This document shows positions 54,315-63,922 of a DNA stretch of 64,000 nucleotides, piece by piece (within the stretch, counting starts at the first letter, position 1; the number at the start of each line of letters is the position of its first letter). Position numbers and translations under genes: made by a program. The stretch is from Paenibacillus chondroitinus NBRC 15376. Lineage in GTDB: Bacteria > Bacillota > Bacilli > Paenibacillales > NBRC-103111. The notes under the pieces are model-generated. The model made no database searches and was not told the origin of the DNA. It saw nothing but the letters and a program-made list of their open reading frames with translations. The stretch spans positions 124,001 to 188,000 of the forward strand of contig NZ_BILW01000007.1 of the NCBI RefSeq assembly GCF_004000765.1, given 5' to 3'.

Positions 54315-54627
54315 TTCGCATTTCCTCCAGTGAGTTCGTCTACACTGCCTGATAATTGGTTTGTGAAATACATCTAAGATTAGTCCCATCATAATGAAGT
54401 TTATTAAAGTTATTGTGAACTAATTCTTAAGTTTTTCTTAACAGGATTTATTCCTAATAACCACCCGAGTGAATACTCAAACATCAAATTAAAACTTTAC
54501 ATGAGTCCTCATTTCTATCTTACCAACGTACTTAAACGAAGTCTAAATAAATCGATGAACGATGCCTTAATTTTTCACTCAGCCTTTTAGGTTCTGTTCA
54601 TGTGAAAAAATCCATGTCTTTATAAAA
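54315..54627. other. AT-rich intergenic region
   Basis: About 310 bases between the glycosyltransferase start and the AraC-gene terminator. It should hold the promoter of the envelope operon. I saw no gene, repeat or conserved RNA element in it. Confidence 0.5.
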
Positions 54628-54650
54628 CAAAAAACCGCAGCTAGGCGGCT
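54628..54650 (-). terminator. Intrinsic terminator after the AraC regulator
   Basis: On the minus strand CCGC and GCGG (extended by flanking pairs) enclose a CTAGCT loop and are followed by TTTTTTG. Confidence 0.75.
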
Positions 54651-54664
54651 TCTATATATGAATT

Positions 54665-55519
54665 CTATTGGACTGTCGCGAACTTACGAGTAGTGTTCCT
54701 ATATTTTGTAGGTGAGATACCTTTTTTAGCCGTAAATTGCTTGATAAAGTATGTGTCATACTCAAATCCTGTAGCGCGTGCGATTTCATCAAGCTTCATA
54801 CCTGTATGAGTTAAAAGCTCACATGCAACTTTCAAACGATGTGAAAGCAAGTAACCCATTGCTGTATTTCCGCACCTTTCCTGAAACATTTTATTCAAGG
54901 TCACACGGTTTAAATGAGCGCAATTCGTCAGATCTTCCAGAGAAATCTTTCTGGAATAGTTCATTTCTATATATTCTAACACGGAATCAACAGGTGATTG
55001 TTCTCGATTTCGATTTAAATCCTCCAGCAAACCCAATATTTGAATGAGGTATCTTTTTACTCTGCACACCCAACGTGAATCACTTTGCGCCTGCACTTCC
55101 ATACCCAGTATAAAAAACCATTCAAATAAAAGCGGATACGCCTTCTCGGTGATGCGGGGTACCGTTGTATATGGATCATCTCTTTGAAAAAGTGAATGAC
55201 CTGTTTGTATTCGCGGCCCCGTCGGAAAATACCCCTGCTCATCAGTAAGAACTGTGGTGTTCAGAAATTCGGGATGAAAATGAAAGGATTGTGCAGCAAT
55301 ATTTTGTTTCTCCATGACTTTCATATTATCTGTTTCAGCTAAGCAAAGAATACCAGGAGCGGCAATGGAAATTGGCCTTTCATTTAATGTCCCGCTCATA
55401 TTTCCTGACGTAATAAGAATCAGAGTAAAACGTTCAGGATTAGGAAGTTTGCTGAAATCCTCCACTGCGGCAAATTCAATATTCACGGTTCGGTTTTTGT
55501 GTCGATCTATTTGCGGCAT
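54665..55519 (-). CDS. AraC family regulator divergent from an epoxide hydrolase
   Basis: This regulator of about 284 residues has an N-terminal cupin-like domain (about 1-165, with LCLAETDNMKVMEKQ) and a C-terminal double HTH (KISLEDLTNCAHLNRVTLNK to FTAKKGISPTKYRNTTRKF). The ATG of MPQIDRHK is chosen because AGGTG lies six bases upstream. It is divergent from the epoxide hydrolase gene, with about 110 bases between, so it probably controls that gene. The inducer is unknown. Confidence 0.9.
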   Translation of the reverse strand: MPQIDRHKNRTVNIEFAAVEDFSKLPNPERFTLILITSGNMSGTLNERPISIAAPGILCLAETDNMKVMEKQNIAAQSFHFHPEFLNTTVLTDEQGYFPTGPRIQTGHSLFQRDDPYTTVPRITEKAYPLLFEWFFILGMEVQAQSDSRWVCRVKRYLIQILGLLEDLNRNREQSPVDSVLEYIEMNYSRKISLEDLTNCAHLNRVTLNKMFQERCGNTAMGYLLSHRLKVACELLTHTGMKLDEIARATGFEYDTYFIKQFTAKKGISPTKYRNTTRKFATVQ

Positions 55520-55629
55520 AGCAATCACCTATCAAATATTATAGTTAAATACTTCATTAATGGCAGTGTAGCAGACAAGTGTGAAAGATATAATAGCGAT
55601 TGTACCAACAAAAGGAGGGAAAAACCACA

Positions 55630-56790
55630 ATGGCGATTGAACGGTTCCATATTCATGTCTCTGACGAGATTCTTGACGATCTAACATACAGACTGCATCA
55701 CACTCGTTGGCCAGATCAAATAGAAAACGCGGGGTGGGAACGAGGCACAGAATTAAGTTATTTAAAGTCGCTCATTTCTTACTGGAAAGAACATTATGAC
55801 TGGCGCGCGCAAGAATCCAATTTGAACCGCTTGACCCAGTTTTGCTGCAATATCGACGGCATAAACGTACACTTCGTACATGAACGTGGTAAAGGACCAA
55901 ATCCAATGCCCATTATTCTTACCCACGGATGGCCCGACAGTTACCTTCGTTATCAAAAGATCATTCCTCTTCTTACCGATCCTGCCAGCTACGGCGGTAA
56001 CCCTGAGGATTCTTTTGACGTGATTGTCCCTTCATTACCTGGGTTTGGATTCTCTAGTCACCCTAAACATTCTGGCGTCAACAATTTTCGCGTCTCGGAG
56101 ATGTGGGCTAAGCTAATGACAGAAGAATTAGGGTACCACAAATTTGCTGCCGCAGGTGGCGATATTGGGTCAGGAGTTACAAGATATCTGGCATCAAACC
56201 ATCCTGAATTGTTATACGGCATCCACTTAACCGATATCGGCATTATAAGGAGCCTCTTGACTTCATCTGATCAGGCGAACTTTACAGAAGAAGAACTGCA
56301 ATACAAGAAAAACGCCTCCGAATGGATTACTCAGGAAGGTGGCTATATGTCCGTTCAATCGACAAGACCACAGAGCCTTGCTTATGGACTAACCGATTCA
56401 CCGGCAGGTTTGGCTGGCTGGATCATTGAAAAATATCGTGCATGGAGCGATTGCAATGGTGACCTTCAGCAGAAATTCACTAAGGATGAACTACTCACTC
56501 ATATTATGTTGTATTGGGTTACGAACACGATCGGTTCGTCAGCACAGATGTATTATGAAAATTCACATTCTTTACCACCATTGGGCTATATAGAGGTACC
56601 GACAGGCATCGCATTGTTCCCTGCAGATATTTTGCTGCCACCCAAAGAATGGGCAATACGCAACCTAAATGTAACTCACTGGGCTTCGCTGCCCCGTGGC
56701 GGGCATTTTACCGCTATGGAAGAACCCGAGCTTCTGGCTCAGGACATTCGTAAATTTTACAAGCCTTTTAGAGTGAAGATGAATATTTAG
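55630..56790 (+). CDS. Epoxide hydrolase family alpha/beta hydrolase
   Basis: This 386-residue enzyme opens epoxides to diols, or is a related alpha/beta hydrolase. It has the N-terminal EHN domain (MAIERFHIHVSDEILDDLTY, about 1-105). The oxyanion motif HGWPDSYLRY lies near 107, and the nucleophile motif AGGDIGSGVTRYL near residue 175. The catalytic His is in LPRGGHFTAMEEPELLAQD. The ATG follows GGAGG by about 12 bases. It is divergent from the AraC regulator, which suggests inducible use of an environmental or plant-derived substrate; the natural substrate is unknown. Confidence 0.92.
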   Translation: MAIERFHIHVSDEILDDLTYRLHHTRWPDQIENAGWERGTELSYLKSLISYWKEHYDWRAQESNLNRLTQFCCNIDGINVHFVHERGKGPNPMPIILTHGWPDSYLRYQKIIPLLTDPASYGGNPEDSFDVIVPSLPGFGFSSHPKHSGVNNFRVSEMWAKLMTEELGYHKFAAAGGDIGSGVTRYLASNHPELLYGIHLTDIGIIRSLLTSSDQANFTEEELQYKKNASEWITQEGGYMSVQSTRPQSLAYGLTDSPAGLAGWIIEKYRAWSDCNGDLQQKFTKDELLTHIMLYWVTNTIGSSAQMYYENSHSLPPLGYIEVPTGIALFPADILLPPKEWAIRNLNVTHWASLPRGGHFTAMEEPELLAQDIRKFYKPFRVKMNI

Positions 56791-56837
56791 TATCCTCCCG
56801 AAAGAAGTATGGAGAATGGTATCACCAGTAATCCAAG

Positions 56838-57875
56838 TTACTTTAATCCAAACAGATCAATAAGAAGATAGCCTAGAATTGAAAGTAATACCGACCCTAT
56901 AAAACCTGCAGCAAACGACTTCATTCCCAAGCGTCGGAACGTGGCCAAATCAACATTAAGCCCAAGACCAGCCATAGCCATCGCAATCAGGAAATAGGCA
57001 AGAAGGATGATTTGGTTGGTAAAACCAGTTGGCACGATGCCTAATGTGTTTATTCCACTCATAACAAGGAATCCTAGAATAAACCATGGAATCGGAATGG
57101 ATCTCCAGTTTGCTTTTTGGACGACCGTATTTTTCTTACGCTCGGTGCGGTTCGTCCAGACGCCAAGCACGATGGCTACTGGTACCAACAGAGCAACTCG
57201 TGTTAGTTTCACAATAACAGCCAGATCAACGGCATCTTTACCTCCGGGAGCCGCCGCTGCGATGACATGCGCAATTTCGTGAAGGGTTGCCCCAGAGAAA
57301 ATACCATACCCTTTTGCTGTTAAGCCTAGGATCGGATATAGAATCGTGTAGAGTAGTGTGAAAATGGTGCCCAGAATAGCAACAGTCGCGGCTCCAATAG
57401 CTGTCTCATTATCATTCGCCTTAATTTGCGGAGATATCGCTACAACTGCAGCAGCCCCGCAAATAGCAGTGCCACAGGCTGTCAAGATCCCTAAGCGGTT
57501 TTCTACCTTAAACAACTTTGCTATACCATAAACAACACAAATCGTAAAAACGATATTAATGACTGCAATAGCCAAAACTTTAGTACCAGCGTGAACGATA
57601 TCGACCAAGTTCAATCTCATGCCCAACAAGATAATGCCGTAGCGTAAAAGCCTTTTGCTTGAGAAAGAGATCCCTTTTATTGCTTGCTGCGGGACCCCAA
57701 TAACTCCCCTGTAAAGCATGCCAAGCAGTATCGCTATCACAAGTTGGCCCATAATACTGAGAAACGGTAAGCTCCCTAGATACTTTGCAACGACTGCAAG
57801 AACGAAAGTTATGCTAATTCCTTGCACGAACTCTTGCCCCTTTTGCTTCATTGGTAAGGCATATAAGACATCCAT
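56838..57875 (-). CDS. yeiH: YeiH family membrane transporter
   Basis: This 345-residue protein of the UPF0324/YeiH family has about ten to eleven membrane segments. Signatures include LRYGIILLGMRLNLVDIVHA, LTACGTAICGAAAVVAISPQ and GATLHEIAHVIAAAAPGG. The family is annotated as a putative sulfate or sulfur-compound exporter. The start is the ATG of MDVLYALP; the upstream TTG would overlap the GGAGAGGGTG ribosome site. It is divergent from a LysR gene, like the yeiE-yeiH pair of enteric bacteria. Confidence 0.92.
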   Translation of the reverse strand: MDVLYALPMKQKGQEFVQGISITFVLAVVAKYLGSLPFLSIMGQLVIAILLGMLYRGVIGVPQQAIKGISFSSKRLLRYGIILLGMRLNLVDIVHAGTKVLAIAVINIVFTICVVYGIAKLFKVENRLGILTACGTAICGAAAVVAISPQIKANDNETAIGAATVAILGTIFTLLYTILYPILGLTAKGYGIFSGATLHEIAHVIAAAAPGGKDAVDLAVIVKLTRVALLVPVAIVLGVWTNRTERKKNTVVQKANWRSIPIPWFILGFLVMSGINTLGIVPTGFTNQIILLAYFLIAMAMAGLGLNVDLATFRRLGMKSFAAGFIGSVLLSILGYLLIDLFGLK

Positions 57876-58048
57876 GATCCTCACCCTCTCCTTCAAGTTA
57901 AACTTTGTTGTCCTTTACTTCCTTTACTATAAAGCCACTTGAATGATAAGTGAAATATCAATGTTCAATCCTTATCATGAGAAAAACTTATGATTGAGTT
58001 GTAGCCCCTCCAAAGAATTTGTACAATATAAGATTAGGGGGTATGGAA

Positions 58049-58945
58049 ATGATTGTGGATGCACTTCGTGTGTTTGTTACCGTAGCAGAGCAAAATAACT
58101 TCTCCAGAGCGGGAGAATTGTTAAACTTGTCCCAGCCAGCCGTCTCATTACAAATTCGCAACCTGGAGAACGAATTCAATGCCAAACTTATGCATCGATC
58201 GCCAAAACATGTTGTTCTTACAGACGCAGGAGAGATTCTATATCGGCAGGCCAAGCAAATTCTTTCCCTTTACGAACAAGGAAAACAAGACATCCATTTA
58301 CTCCATCAAAAAGTAACTGGATCTATTCAAATTGGGGCTAGTTTTACAATTGGTGAATATATTTTGCCGCGGCTGCTTGCGGATTTTGCCAATCAGTTCC
58401 CAGAAGTGGATTTGTCTTTGACAATTGCAAATACAGAGGAGATTGCCTTAGCTCTGAAAGCCAACAAACTTGATCTAGGTTTAGTTGAGGGCGAGGTTTC
58501 ACAGAACGGGATTCAAATTACAACTTATATGAAAGATGAAATGCTACTCCTAGCATCTCCGGATCATCCATTATGCGCCAAAAAGACCGTGAAACCGGAT
58601 ATGCTCCATGATTGCACCTGGGTTCTCAGGGAACACGGCTCCGGTACTCGGTCTTATAGCGATAAGTTCATCCATACGAACGACTTGCGCGTTAAACGGT
58701 CGTATGTTTTTACCAGCAGCCAAGGAGTTAAAGAAGCCGTTGCCGCCGGCTTGGGAATCTCCATTCTGTCACGCTGGATTGTTCGCAAAGAGTTGGAAGC
58801 TGGAGAGATTACAGCTATCCCTCTCAACCCCAAGCTAACAGAACGTGATTTCTGGTTTATTCAAAATAAAGATCATGCTTCCTCCATGGCTGTTCAAATG
58901 TTCATACAAAAGCTGTTGGAGCAAACGCCTTTTGTGCGTTCTTGA
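58049..58945 (+). CDS. LysR family regulator of the CysL/YeiE type
   Basis: This regulator of about 298 residues has an HTH NFSRAGELLNLSQPAVSLQI near residue 17 and an effector domain starting GSIQIGASFTIGEYILPRLL. The start at 58049 lies seven bases after GGGGG. It is similar to CysL/YeiE proteins that respond to sulfur metabolites. The divergent yeiH gene, 173 bases away, is the probable target. Autoregulation is likely but not shown. Confidence 0.9.
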   Translation: MIVDALRVFVTVAEQNNFSRAGELLNLSQPAVSLQIRNLENEFNAKLMHRSPKHVVLTDAGEILYRQAKQILSLYEQGKQDIHLLHQKVTGSIQIGASFTIGEYILPRLLADFANQFPEVDLSLTIANTEEIALALKANKLDLGLVEGEVSQNGIQITTYMKDEMLLLASPDHPLCAKKTVKPDMLHDCTWVLREHGSGTRSYSDKFIHTNDLRVKRSYVFTSSQGVKEAVAAGLGISILSRWIVRKELEAGEITAIPLNPKLTERDFWFIQNKDHASSMAVQMFIQKLLEQTPFVRS

Positions 58946-58977
58946 TGTGAGACAACGTTTGTCAACGATACACCGTT

Positions 58978-59158
58978 GAGGAACTACAGGCCACTATTCT
59001 ATCAAATTCCAGCCCGTTTCCACGTTCAAGCGGAACCACAGGACCTTATTTGACCACCTCATCCCGTTTTCCTTAAGGAAACGGACAAATAGCGGCCCAC
59101 AGGTCCCCTCCACGCGAAATAGAGCCTAATTCGATGAAATAGCCCCCTGTAGTTCCCC
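58978..59158. repeat. 180-bp imperfect palindrome of alternating short repeats
   Basis: Two copies of a roughly 21-bp unit face forward (GAGGAACTACAGGCCACTAT at 58978 and GGAACCACAGGACCTTATTT at 59032). Two face backward (AAATAGCGGCCCACAGGTCC at 59087 and AAATAGCCCCCTGTAGTTCC at 59137). They are symmetric about a central CCGTTTTCC TTAA GGAAACGG (59064-59083). The whole could fold as one long hairpin or cruciform. Region 58946-59368 contains this element and no gene; 59159-59368 shows nothing further. This looks like an intergenic repeat family; copies elsewhere could not be checked. Confidence 0.8.
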
Positions 59159-59368
59159 TCGCTAGCCAGGGAAAAACCGCTCAAGCGAAACTTGGGTGGC
59201 CCAAAAACCAAAACTTATAAATTCTTATATGCTAAAAAGGCACCCTCAAAAATTCTGAGAGTTAAAGTATTAATTCCTGTAATTACCAATATCATAAAGT
59301 GAGATTCAACTATACAATCGTATACATAGAGAACTAATGTTTAATCAATTAAAATGAATTCCAGCTTC

Positions 59369-60403
59369 TTACCCCTGTATCAAAGTGACCTTAAACACGC
59401 TTCCAAATTCGGAACTCGACTCCAGTTCAACGGTCCCCTGGAAGATTGCAAGCAAATGGCGAACAATCGACAGACCTAGACCAGCCCCGCCATGACTACG
59501 TGCCCGTGACGATTCAAGTCGGTAAAACCTCTCGAAAACCAACTCCCTTGATGGAGGGGATATTCCCTTCCCCGTGTCCGAAACCCTAACCACAACCCGT
59601 TCATCTTCCTGGGATACCTCCAGCGTAACATTGCCGTTTGGCCGATTATACCGGATGGCGTTGTCCAACAGATTTCGAAAGACCAGAAATAAGAAGCCTT
59701 CTTCCCCTTTAACCAAAGCATCGCAGGGCTCCATCAGATGAAGTGTTACCCCATATTTGACCGCCATCGGTTCCATAAATGATTTTGCATCTGCGAGAAT
59801 GCTGGCCAGCTCTACAACCTTGTGCTCACTATGCGTCTGGTCGTACGTGCCGTCAGCCAGCAGCAGCAAATCCTCCGTTAATGACTCTAGTCGTGAAAGC
59901 GTTCGCTCCGTTGTCGCCCTGTAATCTCTCCAATCGCTTGGATCAATGCCATCGCCGTCTCCGGCCACTTCAAGATTCGTGCGCAGGATGGAAAGCGGCG
60001 TTCTTAATTCATGCGCGGCCGCGGAAACGAAACGGGCCTGTTGTTTAAAAGAGTGTTCCAGCCCATCCATCATCGTATTAAATACGACCCCGAGCTTCTT
60101 CAATTCGTCATGTAGTTGGTCAATTTCGAGACGTTTGTGCAGGGTTGTTGCCGTTATTCCAGCGGCTGTTTCGCTCATCCGTTTCACAGGCTTCAGGATA
60201 ATCACAGCGAGCCAGTGCGAACTGAGAATCATGCCTGTTAGAACGACAACCAAGCTTATGATTCGCCCCTGCAACTCGGATACAATTCTAAAAACAGAGA
60301 AAAAAGACTCTATAGCCACATATAAAGTAATCAATATCGCCAAAAAAAGAATAGAAAACAGCGTCACTCTTGCACGCAGCGAAAGCCGGTTCCATGGTCT
60401 CAT
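59369..60403 (-). CDS. Sensor histidine kinase with HAMP domain
   Basis: This 344-residue kinase has two membrane segments (about 14-34 and 45-65) close together, leaving almost no extracellular domain. HAMP follows (about 66-115), then HisKA with SAAAHELRTPLSILRTNLEV (the phosphoacceptor His near residue 131). HATPase follows with LLDNAIRYNRPNG, VRVSDTGKGISP and GGAGLGLSIVRHLL. The start follows AGAGG and overlaps the regulator stop by ATGA. It belongs to the intramembrane-sensing CusS/QseC-like group. The signal is unknown. Confidence 0.94.
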   Translation of the reverse strand: MRPWNRLSLRARVTLFSILFLAILITLYVAIESFFSVFRIVSELQGRIISLVVVLTGMILSSHWLAVIILKPVKRMSETAAGITATTLHKRLEIDQLHDELKKLGVVFNTMMDGLEHSFKQQARFVSAAAHELRTPLSILRTNLEVAGDGDGIDPSDWRDYRATTERTLSRLESLTEDLLLLADGTYDQTHSEHKVVELASILADAKSFMEPMAVKYGVTLHLMEPCDALVKGEEGFLFLVFRNLLDNAIRYNRPNGNVTLEVSQEDERVVVRVSDTGKGISPPSRELVFERFYRLESSRARSHGGAGLGLSIVRHLLAIFQGTVELESSSEFGSVFKVTLIQG

Positions 60404-61113
60404 TTCGTTTCCTCTTTCTTTGCAGTTGTGCTCAGAGTCCACTTATACCCATAACCTTGAACGGTCTGAATACAACGTTCTCCTGCCTCTGGCTCCTGAT
60501 GCGAGAGCTTTCTGCGCAAAGAATTGATGTGAACTCGGACTGTTGAGGAAAGGGGGTCCGCATGGATATCCCAAACATGTTCGAGAAGCCGTTCTGACGA
60601 AATGACCTCGCCGGGATGCAGCATCAGATATTCGAGCAATCCGAATTCTTTTTTCGTCAATGAAATTAGAGCATTCTCGAACCAGACTTCTCTTGTCTTC
60701 GAATCAAGGGTGAGCTGATCGAATTGCAGGACATTGCTTTTCACCGACGAGCTCCGGCGAAGGAGCGCCCGGATGCGGGCAAGCAATTCATTAAACACAA
60801 AGGGTTTACGGAGGTAGTCATCCGCACCCGAATCGAGCCCTTCTTCCACTTCGTCCGGATGGCTGCGCGCTGTCAGCATGAGAATAAATACATCGTTGTT
60901 GTGCGAGGAGTGGCGAATTCGTTGACAAAGTGAAATGCCATCCAGCTCCGGAAGATTGATATCGAGGAGAATCACATCATAATCATTGGTATCCGCGAGC
61001 TCCCACCCTGTTATACCGTCAACAGCGATGTCCACTGCATAACCTTCTCTCCTTAAACCCTTGGCTAATGCGCGTGAAAGGTCCTCCTCATCTTCGACAA
61101 TGAGGATTCGCAT
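60400..61113 (-). CDS. OmpR-family response regulator
   Basis: This 237-residue regulator has a receiver domain starting MRILIVEDEEDLSRALAKGL, with the phosphoacceptor Asp in YDVILLDINLPELDG (near residue 51), and a C-terminal winged helix (about 130-225). The start is chosen from the GGAG seven bases before it. It is the first gene of the two-component operon and overlaps the kinase gene. The divergent thioredoxin-like/CcdA genes, starting 190 bases away, are candidate targets. Confidence 0.95.
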   Translation of the reverse strand: MRILIVEDEEDLSRALAKGLRREGYAVDIAVDGITGWELADTNDYDVILLDINLPELDGISLCQRIRHSSHNNDVFILMLTARSHPDEVEEGLDSGADDYLRKPFVFNELLARIRALLRRSSSVKSNVLQFDQLTLDSKTREVWFENALISLTKKEFGLLEYLMLHPGEVISSERLLEHVWDIHADPLSSTVRVHINSLRRKLSHQEPEAGERCIQTVQGYGYKWTLSTTAKKEETK

Positions 61114-61304
61114 ATAACCACTCCTTCCTTCCATGACAATGACATTAGAATATCACACATTTTTTGATGAAACGAGGAAAATCATTCAATCTTTCGGAGC
61201 TTCACTGACTTAACAAGGATTTAACAGTTCGACCATTATAATAAAAGCAAATCTTCCTTTTGCATGGAGGATGTTTATCAGAATGGAAAGAAGGAGGAGT
61301 TCTT

Positions 61305-61559
61305 TTGTTAATCGAAGTTGTAACAACTGGACCGGGTTGTTCTATTTGTCAAAAAGCAATAAAGGTAGTTAAGCAAGTATCGACGGAATTTCCGCAAATC
61401 GAGTTTCAGGAGTTACATGTGGTCGATCAGTTTGAACGTCTTCAGGAACTGAATATTTTCAGCGCCGGAGCGATTCTTATCAATGGGAAAGTGGAATTTG
61501 CCATTTTGCCCTCACTACCCAAGCTTCGTGAACGTGTGTATGAATTGTTTAATCAATAA
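61305..61559 (+). CDS. Thioredoxin-fold protein with GCSIC motif
   Basis: This 84-residue protein starts MLIEVVTTGPGCSICQKAIK, with a CxxC redox pair at residues 12-15, and has a thioredoxin/glutaredoxin-like sequence. Translation starts at TTG 61305 after AAGGAGGAG, with no suitable ATG. It is followed 26 bases later by a CcdA-like membrane protein that would keep it reduced. A role in thiol exchange, perhaps metal or oxidative stress, is inferred from this pairing. Confidence 0.8.
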   Translation: MLIEVVTTGPGCSICQKAIKVVKQVSTEFPQIEFQELHVVDQFERLQELNIFSAGAILINGKVEFAILPSLPKLRERVYELFNQ

Positions 61560-61585
61560 ATCCACTAGATTAGAAGGAGAAACAA

Positions 61586-62287
61586 ATGGAAGATTTATAT
61601 CATTTTACGATTGCAGGCGGAATTTCCGCCTCTACCTACATTCTTGTGTTCATCGTCGGAATCGTGAGCGCCGTATTAGCATGTTATTTACCCGTGCTTG
61701 CTATGTTTGCGAATTATGTACAGAAAGGAGCTGCTGGCGATAAAAGAAAAGCCATTCGGATCGCTCTCAACTTTATCTTGGGTATGGTTGTCACTTCGGT
61801 GTTGACTGGTTTGATTATCGCGCTGCTCGGCCAACAGTTCCTGCCCTTTGTTGAGAAATATAATTTACTAACCTGGGTTCCACCCGTCTTTGACATTTTG
61901 GCTGGGCTGCAGTTGATTGGCGTCATTTCATTCGCAATGCCTACTTTCCAAAAGTCGCTCAGCCGGCCAGAACTCGGGCAAAGCAACTTTGCCGCTTTCA
62001 AGCTAGGAATTCCTTATGGACTTGTTATTTCGCCCTGCGCGATTCCTATCTTTTTTGCATTGATTAGTTATATCGCACTTCAGGGAAGTCCACTGCACGG
62101 AGCGTTGCTCATGACGACCTATTCGTTAGGCAAAGGTGTGATACTCGTGGCCGTCGCAGTCTTTTCCATTTCCATTCTAAGCAAATTAGCAAGATGGGGC
62201 GGCCTTGTTAGAAAAGTTGCCGGCTACCTCTCCATCGCGATTGGCATTATTTTTCTGGTTATTGGGTTTATAAAAACGGATCATTAG
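61586..62287 (+). CDS. CcdA-family membrane redox protein
   Basis: This 233-residue membrane protein has six segments. The paired cysteines expected of CcdA/DsbD transfer proteins are in VLACYLPVLAMF (near residue 33) and VISPCAIPIFFALI (near residue 151). It moves electrons from cytosolic thioredoxin to partner proteins. AGAAGGAG precedes the ATG. It is cotranscribed with the small thioredoxin-like gene, a typical minimal redox pair. Confidence 0.87.
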   Translation: MEDLYHFTIAGGISASTYILVFIVGIVSAVLACYLPVLAMFANYVQKGAAGDKRKAIRIALNFILGMVVTSVLTGLIIALLGQQFLPFVEKYNLLTWVPPVFDILAGLQLIGVISFAMPTFQKSLSRPELGQSNFAAFKLGIPYGLVISPCAIPIFFALISYIALQGSPLHGALLMTTYSLGKGVILVAVAVFSISILSKLARWGGLVRKVAGYLSIAIGIIFLVIGFIKTDH

Positions 62288-62520
62288 TTAACACGATGGC
62301 AGTACCCGATTTTGCAGGAATTCTCAGTGCGAGTGGAAGAATAAAACATTGTGTTTTGGGCCACTCTTCGCTCACGAGAAGCCCACACCATTCTCGCATA
62401 ATCACATTATGACGGATAACCCTAATTTTAAAGGAGAATGACGATGTCCTTAAATCATGAATTAGCGCAAATGAAAAAAAACGCCCACTAGGGACGTTAT
62501 TCTGCTCTAACTATATCCAT

Positions 62521-62685
62521 TTAGATTATTGGGTAATTTAGCTTGTAACTTGGGTAGCAATAGTATGGTGGTCTAAGTGCTATTTTCGACATTGGCCAGG
62601 AATCCTCCAAATAGACCATCTTTACTTTTTCATTTGAATGGTTTACTAGCAATAGTTTTACTTCTGGATTAAATTCATATCTCAA
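62521..62685 (-). CDS. Small Tyr/Pro-rich protein (54 aa)
   Basis: A 54-residue frame starts at TTG 62685, eight bases after AGGGGG, and reads MRYEFNPEVKLLLVNHSNEK onward. It ends in a Tyr/Pro-rich tail (PPYYCYPSYKLNYP). It starts 18 bases after the SDR gene stop on the same strand, so it is probably cotranscribed. The composition resembles some spore-coat-like small proteins, but no family is recognised. Confidence 0.5.
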   Translation of the reverse strand: MRYEFNPEVKLLLVNHSNEKVKMVYLEDSWPMSKIALRPPYYCYPSYKLNYPII

Positions 62686-62703
62686 AATGGTAACCCCCTT
62701 CCA

Positions 62704-63684
62704 TTAGGAATTTGTGGATTCTCCCCCATCAACATGAAGAACTTGACCAGTAACGAAACGAGAATCATCAGAAGCAAGATAAACAAAGGTTGGTGCGAGT
62801 TCAAATGGATGGGCAACTCGTTCCATTGGATTAAATGCTCCATATACAGCGACTTGGTCTGACGAGAAACTTGCTGAAATAAGTGGGGTCCAAATTCGGC
62901 CGGGAGCGACGGCATTGACTCGGATCCCTTTTTTCACGACATTTTTAGCCAAGGCACGTGTCCAACCAACTATTGCGCCTTTTGTGGCCGTGTAATCAAT
63001 CATTTGCTGCTCACCTACATACGTCACCACTGAAGAAGTTCCAATGATTGAGCTGCCTGGTTTTAAATGAGGAAGCGCTGCTCTTGTTGTGTAAAAATGT
63101 GAGTATATATTAACTTTGAAGGTGTCATCGAATTGCTCATCTGTAATGTCAAGCAGACTTAGTTGTTGGAATTGGATACCAACGTGGTTACAAAGAATAT
63201 CGAGATGTCCAAACGTATTTACAGTTTGTTCTACAATGGAGATACACTGTTGTTTGTCTCGCAAGTCACCAGGCATTAGAATACAACGTTGTCCGAGTTG
63301 TTCAATCCTCGTTTTTGTTCTATCTGCATCCTCATGTTCATCTAAGTATGAAATAGCAACATCTGCGCCTTCTTTAGCAAACGCAATTGCTACTGCTGCA
63401 CCAATACCACTGTCACCCCCTGTAATAAGTGCTACTTTTCCTGTTAACTTTCCACTCCCTTTATAGTTCGGGTTTTCGATAATTGGAAGGGGTACCATAA
63501 GCTTTTCTACTCCAGGATGGCGCAGCTGGCGCTGTTCAGGTAAACTTATCGGAATTTCTTCGTAACGTGTGATTTTTCCATAGTTAGGGTACATGGGATA
63601 AGGTTGAGTTTTCATGTTCGCTTTAAACATTTCTTGCATTTGCTTTATTTGGTCTAATTGACGACTTTGATCCTTTTGATCCAT
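62704..63684 (-). CDS. SDR family oxidoreductase (YdaD/YhdF-like)
   Basis: This 326-residue short-chain dehydrogenase has an extended N-terminus (about 1-80, with a Pro/Tyr-rich stretch) typical of the general-stress YdaD group. The Rossmann motif is [20 protein letters not shown] (near residue 83). The NAG-like block reads CNHVG. The catalytic Ser, Tyr and Lys appear in [20 protein letters not shown] followed by ATKGA. The C-terminus is [18 protein letters not shown]. The substrate is unknown; Bacillus relatives are SigB-dependent. Confidence 0.9.
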   Translation of the reverse strand: MDQKDQSRQLDQIKQMQEMFKANMKTQPYPMYPNYGKITRYEEIPISLPEQRQLRHPGVEKLMVPLPIIENPNYKGSGKLTGKVALITGGDSGIGAAVAIAFAKEGADVAISYLDEHEDADRTKTRIEQLGQRCILMPGDLRDKQQCISIVEQTVNTFGHLDILCNHVGIQFQQLSLLDITDEQFDDTFKVNIYSHFYTTRAALPHLKPGSSIIGTSSVVTYVGEQQMIDYTATKGAIVGWTRALAKNVVKKGIRVNAVAPGRIWTPLISASFSSDQVAVYGAFNPMERVAHPFELAPTFVYLASDDSRFVTGQVLHVDGGESTNS

Positions 63685-63922
63685 TGAAACCTCCTATAGA
63701 AATGATTTTCTTCTATAGAATGCTTATGCTGTTAACTACAAATAAAGTAAAAAAAAATGTGAAAAAAGCTGGGGACTTTCAACTTTAAAACAAGGAGCTT
63801 TACTCAACATACTACCCCTTTAACGAATCAACTTATTGTTACAACCCTGACGGGATAGAATGCATACCTAAAGCGTGTGTTTCATATCATGTATCGAGTC
63901 AGTCGAGAGGGAGAGAACGCAG

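Noticed and set aside
62444..62491. 15-codon frame MSLNHELAQMKKNAH after AAAGGAG
   Set aside because: Good ribosome site but the peptide is very short and only a weak hairpin follows. It could be a leader peptide or a gene remnant; not enough to call a gene.
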